A stretch of DNA of 64,000 nucleotides, from the NCBI GenBank assembly GCA_037954665.1, contig JBBMOL010000008.1, positions 10,571,559 to 10,635,558 of the forward strand. The letters run 5' to 3'. The notes under the pieces are model-generated. The model had not been told where the DNA came from. It made no database searches and worked only from the letters and a program-made list of their open reading frames with translations. Below, piece by piece: positions 57,960 to 64,000 of this stretch (its first letter is position 1; each line of letters begins with the position of its first letter). Made by a program: the position numbers and the translations under genes. This DNA comes from Laguncularia racemosa. Its lineage: Eukaryota; Streptophyta; Magnoliopsida; Myrtales; Combretaceae.

Positions 57960-58640
57960 CGAAATGCAGTTGTGTGTGCATAGTATGTGTGTATGTGTAT
58001 GAGTAGGTGTGTGTACGTGGTGTGTGTGAAATGTGCGTATATGTGTATTGGTGGGAATGTGCTGGGGTATGCGCATGGTGTGTGGATACGGTGTGTAAGT
58101 GGGGTTCGGTGAGTAGGAGATATGAAGTAGAAAAGGAAAATGGAAGATGTCTAGGAAGAAGGAAAAAAAATTAGAAAACGAGAAGGAGTGATTCAAAATA
58201 TGCACACACATAAATGTGGGTTAGAGAAGAGTGAAGAGAAATGAGAAAAGGAAGTAAGAAAGTGGAGAAGTCTAAAGGGTGAAGAAGGTTTAGTAAGGAA
58301 ATAAGGAGAGAAGTTATGGTTAAGAGAACCAAGAGGAGGAAGAGAATAAGGAGAAAGGGAGATGAAAAGTTAGAAGACGGTGAAAGCAAGAATTGAAGAT
58401 GGAAAAAGGGTGAGGAAAAGAGAAGAAAAGCTAGAAAATAAAGGCAAGAGGGTATTGATCTTGAGTATGTGCGTAGGTAAAATTTATGTATACATGTGTG
58501 TATGACGTTATTACGGTGGAGGTGGGTATGTATGTGTATAAAGAGTGGTTGATATATGTATGGTGATGGAAGCATGAGTGAGGATGAAAACTAGTAGAAA
58601 GGACGGGAAACCTCGTAGATAGAGATGTCAACAAAGGAGA
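57960..58640. repeat. GT-rich tract followed by a long purine-rich tract
   Basis: 57970-58110 is dominated by GT/GTAT units. 58110-58640 is almost all A and G on +, interrupted by a short GT-rich piece at 58460-58565. The complementary frames here are compositional. It separates two gene relics. Confidence 0.7.
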
Positions 58641-59353
58641 AAAGAAAGAAGGTGATACGAAACCTTTAGTGACTACTAATTCTATGGGTTGTCCTACAAG
58701 TAGTTCGTTGGAAGATATTAGAGACAAATTGATAAACAAACAGTTTAAAGATGCTTCATGTAAAGGAGAGGTGTTTATGTCAGTGTAGATGGTGAAGGGA
58801 ATAATTTGAGCAACGTCTAAGATGATAGTTTGGGAGATATTTGGAATGAAATGAATTTTGCAATGGAATGCTCAAAGGATGTTGAGGAAGATCATTCTTG
58901 GCCAAATACCCTAATACAAGACCTTTAGTCGTCTTTTCCAAGGGTATCTTGCCTACATGGAAAAAGGAATTCTGGATTTGGCAGGTCGAAGATGTTCCAT
59001 TGCTCAAATTCTACATAAGGAAAGCAAACAGTTGATCACAGTAACTTGAGGTATTGGAAGCAATGATTCCTAGGAAGGTCGTTCCTTCTAGAACCCTACA
59101 TTAGAATCATGTTGAAGAAGTGTTCAAAGTTTCGAATCTTGTTCACCTAAAGTTTCTTAAGGTGGAGACTTCATGCCTTGCCATCAAACGCATAATGAGT
59201 AGAGTACACATATCAAGTGCTAGGAAACTACCAAAGTCAAGTGGAGATGCTGCTTTCTATGGTTTGATTGAGGAAGCATTGCAGAAGGACACTGATTTCA
59301 AGAGGAAAGTAAAGGGATTACCTACTGGAATCACTCGATTTTGGTTAGAACTA
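58641..59353 (+). pseudogene. CLASSY-like SNF2 protein fragment (CLSY3/4 type)
   Basis: Coding-like pieces on + in shifting frames: GCPTSSSLEDIRDKL (58690-58730), an acidic linker with DDSLGDIWNEMNFAMECSKDVEED (split at about 58816-58890), TWKKEFWIWQVEDVP (about 58955-59000), LVHLKFLKVETS (about 59145-59180) and KIMSRV, then GDAAFYGLIEEALQKDTDFKRKV (59240-59310). The order resembles the region before and within the SNF2 helicase of CLASSY proteins, which guide RNA polymerase IV to siRNA loci. ATPase motifs are deleted or lost. Stops and shifts occur throughout. The family match is from memory of its pattern, so moderate confidence. Confidence 0.45.
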
Positions 59354-61375
59354 TGACGACCCTAAACGAGTGAGTGGGAAACTTAATGATATGCTACAAT
59401 GTTGTGTTATGTGTTGATATGCTATGTATGTGAATTCACCTGCTTGGTTGTAGTGGTAAATTGGATGTGATTATTATTATTTTTAAGTTATATAGTAGGG
59501 TTAAATGAGTTTAGAAAAGAAGTTATGAAGAAATTGGTAGATAGATAGGTTATAGATGAATGTTGTTTTAATGATGTAGAGGATAGAATGGCTTGGAGGT
59601 TTAGATATCACTACCTAAACGATAGCACTTTGCACCATCTTGCTAGTGCTATTGCTATAGGCCTAATACCACAATTCAAAATTGTTTTCTTCAAACTAAA
59701 CCAAAACATATAAACCTAACTTTTCCCTCTATAGCTACTGAGTAGGTATGCATAACTGGAATATATTATATATATATCATTATATACACATATCAGAATC
59801 TACTTCTGAATATGTATATATGCTTAGGCAAAATTATTTTCCTATTATATTTATAGAATACATTCATGCATATAACTATACAAATGATAGTGCAACTTAA
59901 CAATTATATTTTCTTACCCCTCTTAAGTAAGTGAGGGGAGGTGCCTAGCAAATTATTCTTTAGTTAAAGCTATGTTTATAAACCTATATATATATAACAC
60001 ATATATATATATTATATGTAGGTATTTGAGGACTTAGGAGGGATATATATGTAGCTACCTTGTTAACCCTGGATTGTGTATATAATTGAGCACTTGAGAG
60101 GTGCGATGAAACAGAGGTGTTTGGAATAATAATTGTAGATTAATCTCGAGTGGTTGATTTGACGTTTAAGTCAAATGGCATAGAGGCGTTCAATTAACTA
60201 AAATCTTGTGTATTGCTTGATTGTTTTTATCCGTTTGGTCCGGTTTCCTTGTTTATTCTATGATGTGAAACGCATGATCTCTTCTTGTTGTGGTAAATGT
60301 GAAAATGAGGTATAGTGGATTTGTTTATGGGACTTCACTGGGTTCTTATTGATTGTTCTTGGAATAGTAGTTTTTAAATGCTTGGTAGTATACCTTACTG
60401 CATTGAATGGGAATTGGTTGCGACTGTATATTGTTTGGTCACCTCGAATCAATTAATTAAAGAGGTGGACTCGATTAAAACTTTACATGCGTTTACATGA
60501 GATATTGCATGAGATTGAAGGCCATCATTGCTATAGGATGTGCTAGAAGTGATAAGAGGATCGCTGTTCTACCAAGTGCAAACTAAGTAATTAGGGGATC
60601 ATTACGCCTAGACGGTTCCAAGTTTGGCCTATCTCTTGAGGGTGCAAATGTTCGGTGTATTGAGGCACCCGAGCCTAGATCATTAAAGCTAAGACACAAA
60701 GATAATAAAGCGATAAGAGTAATTAAATTATGTGTAAGACTCAGGCACTGATGGTGGCTTCAGAATCCCCAACCTAAGGTCAAGGGGGGTGTAAACCCTA
60801 GACTTCACGTCGGTTACTGAAAGACCACGTGAGATACTGCATTCATGTAATTGTTCATGCATAAAATATGATTTGATAACTTGATTTGAAATTGCTTGTG
60901 CATGTGTAGCATTGAAAGTATTACCCTTCCATTCACTGAGCCGTAGTGTGCTCATCCCTCAACAGACCCTTTTGTAGGTAGCGATTACGAGAGCTTGGGA
61001 TGGGATAAGATGTGAAATGACGAGAGTTTTTAGAAGACAAGGACGCTAAAGTAAGAATTGTGAAGGATAAACTATTTAGATGAAATTTTATCTTAGGATC
61101 CTAATGTAAAATTGAAAGTTATGAAACTTAGAATTTATTCCATTTTATTGGTTGGTAGGGGATAACGATTCTTTGCGATCATGGTTGACCTTAGGATATA
61201 GAATCCATAGTTATATTTTATTATGTAACTTTATGTATTATGATTAGTTGTAAATGTAATTAATTATTTAGAGTCTTACGATCTTTGGCTTGTAAAACAA
61301 TTATCATGTAACGAGTGCACATGTGCCATGATAATTTTTAGTAGAAACTTCTAGGCCTCCCTTTGGGGCGTGATA
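59354..61375 (+). repeat. LTR-like block, possibly a Ty3/gypsy solo LTR
   Basis: Starts TGACGACCCTAAACG exactly where the SNF2-like fragment stops and ends GGGGCGTGATA, resembling Tekay/Del-type gypsy LTRs that open with TGTGACGACCC and close with a GTGACA. Internal phrases such as 'gtgctcatccctcaacagaccc...ttgtaggtagcga' fit that type. The flanks (AACTA and AATTT) do not make a clean 5-bp duplication. (TA)n tracts lie at 59763-59780 and 59982-60015. Confidence 0.4.
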
Positions 61376-61536
61376 AATTTAATTTTTGTTAAAGGAAAAT
61401 TGAGTTTAATATCTTATTTGGGTTGTTAGCTACATGTCATTTTTAAGGAACTCAATACAAAATCAATGTGGTATTAAAAATTAAATTGAAACCAATCCCA
61501 ACAATCCTTATAAGGAGTTGCCTAATTAAATTTATG

Positions 61537-63334
61537 GAAAAAGTATAAATTTAGTTTTCAATACATACCATCTTTTTCATTATGTCCTAAATATTTAATT
61601 TTTTCTATTTCAATCTACAGTATTTGCAAATACACTCGTCATTAGTTTTTCCATTAGGAATTACACAGAACCAATTTATTAGTCCATGTATTTTTATGGG
61701 AAAAGTACAAATTTGCTCGTTAACATTTGCTACCTTTTTATTTTAGTCCTATATGTTCATTTTTTTACACAAATAAGGATTTTAATGACGGTATTAACTT
61801 TTTAGTTAGGGATTGACACATGGCACAATTCAATTGGTCTATGTAATTATATAAAATAAATAATACAATAAAATTATAGAAATCAAATAAAATTAATTAA
61901 AAGATTAAAAAAATTCAAAAAAAAATTTAAAAAGAAAAATATAGAAAAAATTGGAAATAAAAAAATAATATATGCAAAATTTAGCAAAAAATAAAGAAAA
62001 GAAAAAATATGGAAAAATTAAAAAAAATTCACAACCCCTTGCTTTCTTTTTCTTTCCTTTTTTAATTTATTTTTTCAATTTTTTTTTATTTTTTATTAAT
62101 TTACACAAACACTAATATATATAAAGTTAATGTTACATTTGATACATAAACTTCGTTCATTTTTGCAATTATCTACCTTAAGTTTAAAAGTTTTAATTTA
62201 TTACTTATAAACTTTTCAAGGTTATTTAAGTACTTTGAAGGGGTTGTTAATTATAAAAATAAATAAAGTTTAGGTAGTTAATTATAAGAATAGGCAAAGT
62301 TTAAGTAGTTAATTACTATGATTGGGGAAAAAAATTGATCAAATTTTAAATCAAACTAAATAATAAATTAGGTTCAAACTATTTTTTAGGTTCAAAAAAT
62401 GGAAAATTAAATTGAATCATTTTGTTTTATGTTAGAAAAGGTTATAAACCAAATTGAATTTTTTTGAATTGAACTAAATTGTAAGAATTAAAAAAAAAGA
62501 AAATAAAATGGTGGTGAAACTTTTGAAATTGTATAACAAAAAAGAGGATTTCATGTCATTTATTCAATTCCTCCTCTTATTTGGTTTTCATTGAGTAACT
62601 CACTAATTTCTTTTTTCTTTTCATATTTTTGCTTAATGACTGATATAAAAACTAGAATTATTTAGATAGAGACAATAGAACTTTATTAAATATATTAAAT
62701 GGATGTTTAAGATATTGAGTGATATCGAATAAATGATAATGAATTAAACATATTTTTATGTTAATTATAATTTTTTTTATAACTTATTGACTTGTATATA
62801 AAAAAAAGAAAACTAATAACACGTGTAAAAATGATTTAAACCATAGATTGAACCATTTTATTTAGGTTAAAAAAATTTATAAACTGAATAGTAAGGTTAA
62901 GTTTGATTTAGGAAAAAAAAATTGTAATATACTATTCAGTTTAATTCAAGGGATGAACCATAGCAAACCATACCAACCCCTATTAACTGCAAAAATAGGC
63001 TAAGTTCATGTAGTAAGTTAATACTTTAAAACTTTAGGTAGTTAACAAAAAATAAATAAAATTGAGATATTAGATGTGATATTTACTCACATATATAGGT
63101 ATATATACATTTATTGTAGAAAAAGGTGGTAAACATTAAAAATTACATTTGTACTTTTCCCATAAGAGTACTTGGACCAATAAGATGGTGCCATGTGTAG
63201 TTCATACTAGAAAAACTAATGGTAGCCTTGTTTGTAAATGTTTACAAATGTTAAGGACAAAAGTAGAAAAAAAAAATGTTTAGGATTGGAATAAAAAGGT
63301 GGCAAATATTAAGGATTAAATTTGTACTTTTCTC
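61537..63334. mobile_element. long-terminal-inverted-repeat element (MULE-like), with a nested inverted pair
   Basis: About 220 bp from 61537 is repeated inverted at 63110-63334. Both arms carry GGAAAAAGTA/GAGAAAAGTAC, 'accatctttttca/ccacctttttatt', 'gtcctaaatat/aatcctaaaca', 'attagtttttc' and then a second GGGAAAAGTACAAAT start (61698 and 63162 on -). Inside, 62105-62200 and 62985-63090 form a second inverted pair. The middle is A/T-rich with no transposase. A 9-bp target duplication was not found. Such 'AAAAGTACAAATTTAGTCC' ends are common in plant Mutator-like non-autonomous elements; that class is inference. Confidence 0.55.
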
Positions 63335-64000
63335 TAGGGTTAATTGGGTCAAATAACATACGAGAATTGACCTACTATAATTGCAATCTACCCTTGATGG
63401 TAGGCCATGGGACACCATTGAGAAATTCAAATAGAGAGAGATATAAAATTAGTCCTTAGTCTTTTTTTTTTCCTTTTTCAAGCATTCATTTGTAAACTCT
63501 TATATTTATGTAATCCACTTTTTAAATAAAAATAAATACATGCCACAACATTTTGATGGAACTATTAATAGATATGACAAAGTGCATTTCCAGAGTCATT
63601 TTAAAAAGATGGACTTAAAAGGAAAGGTAGAGGATTGAGATGAAAAAGCAATAAAAAGTGAATAGCTTCAAAAGAAAAGTTCAAAAGTGGATACCTTAGA
63701 TAGAAGAGTAGTAAGGATATTTATGGTTTAGTTCAAGGGTCAAATCGAATCGAATCGTATTTGAAATGGTTTGGTTATAATCCTTAATGAACCAAACTAT
63801 TTTTAAAAACACTTTATTCTAGTTGATAATACTAAGATAAATAGGAGTTTTTACCAAAAAATTAATATGCAAATTGAAAAATATTACTCAAGAATTAAGT
63901 TATATAATATTATATTATGGTGACATTTCATCTTAGGTAATAGTGAAAGCATGCAAATTTACTTGAAAGATAAGAAACGAAGGTGATAGAATTAAGTGTG
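63335..64000. other. intergenic AT-rich DNA to the end of the window
   Basis: Contains the second copy of the dispersed repeat (63540-63606) and no coding sequence that I recognise. An 'aatcgaatcg' phrase near 63745 resembles hAT subterminal DNA, but no ends were found. Confidence 0.4.

Noticed and set aside
57897..58739. Several minus-strand frames of about 100 codons (Thr/His-rich, then Phe/Ser/Leu-rich)
   Set aside because: They are the complement of the GT-rich and purine-rich tract; composition alone explains their length.
1..64000. CRISPR arrays, tRNA genes, rRNA, bacterial operons
   Set aside because: No regularly spaced identical repeats, no tRNA box A/box B cloverleaf sequence and no rRNA motif were seen; gene structure is eukaryotic.

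Overview
This window is nuclear DNA of a flowering plant, most likely a dicot. It is AT-rich and gene-poor, its genes have GT/AG introns, and most of it is layered retrotransposons and DNA transposons. Two protein-coding genes look intact. One is a single-exon chloroplast-envelope RETICULATA-RELATED gene (27187-28209, +). The other is a 20-exon LRR receptor kinase of the LRR-VIII-1 type (38626 down to 29400, -); its exons join without a break into a 951-residue protein. The two genes converge on a 1.2 kb spacer. I see no tRNA, rRNA, CRISPR array or bacterial-type operon.

Positions 1.7-25.1 kb hold a four-level transposon nest, readable from target-site duplications (TSDs) and from reading frames that resume on the far side of each insertion. 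The base layer is a decayed Ty1/copia element on + ('C': gag 2.5-5.7 kb, pol 6.6-8.58 kb, RT resuming at 22.56 kb). It contains two solo LTRs with TSDs (2632-2991, 3208-4622), a MITE (4930-5308) and a further LTR-like block. Its RT is split by a 5'-truncated second copia ('A', 8.58-9.47 and 21.6-22.5 kb). A's RT is split in turn by a complete copia on - ('B', 9479-21590, TSD AAATA). B carries a 2.2 kb non-autonomous hAT element (12822-15032, 8-bp TSD) and a 5.2 kb CACTA element (15434-20607). The CACTA element carries the 5' part of an ARF-type small GTPase gene. A minus-strand solo LTR (23767-25102, TSD ACAAC) closes the region.

Positions 39.3-47.3 kb are mostly featureless AT-rich DNA with a small diverged repeat family. 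Positions 47360-51424 are a near-complete hAT transposon with an 8-bp TSD, GC-rich ends, a BED-finger/hAT transposase broken by three stops, and a private minisatellite. Positions 52.4-55.1 kb are a direct tandem duplication. Positions 56.5-59.35 kb hold two unrelated gene relics in the same orientation: an intronless NADPH-cytochrome P450 reductase copy and a CLASSY-like SNF2 fragment, separated by a GT-rich and then purine-rich tract. An LTR-like block (59.35-61.4 kb) and a long-inverted-repeat element (61537-63334) follow.

The transposon remnants are dead or non-autonomous in what can be read here. The receptor kinase and the RETICULATA-RELATED gene are the only two genes for which I can defend a function. 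Boundaries were read by eye; no alignment or database search was run.
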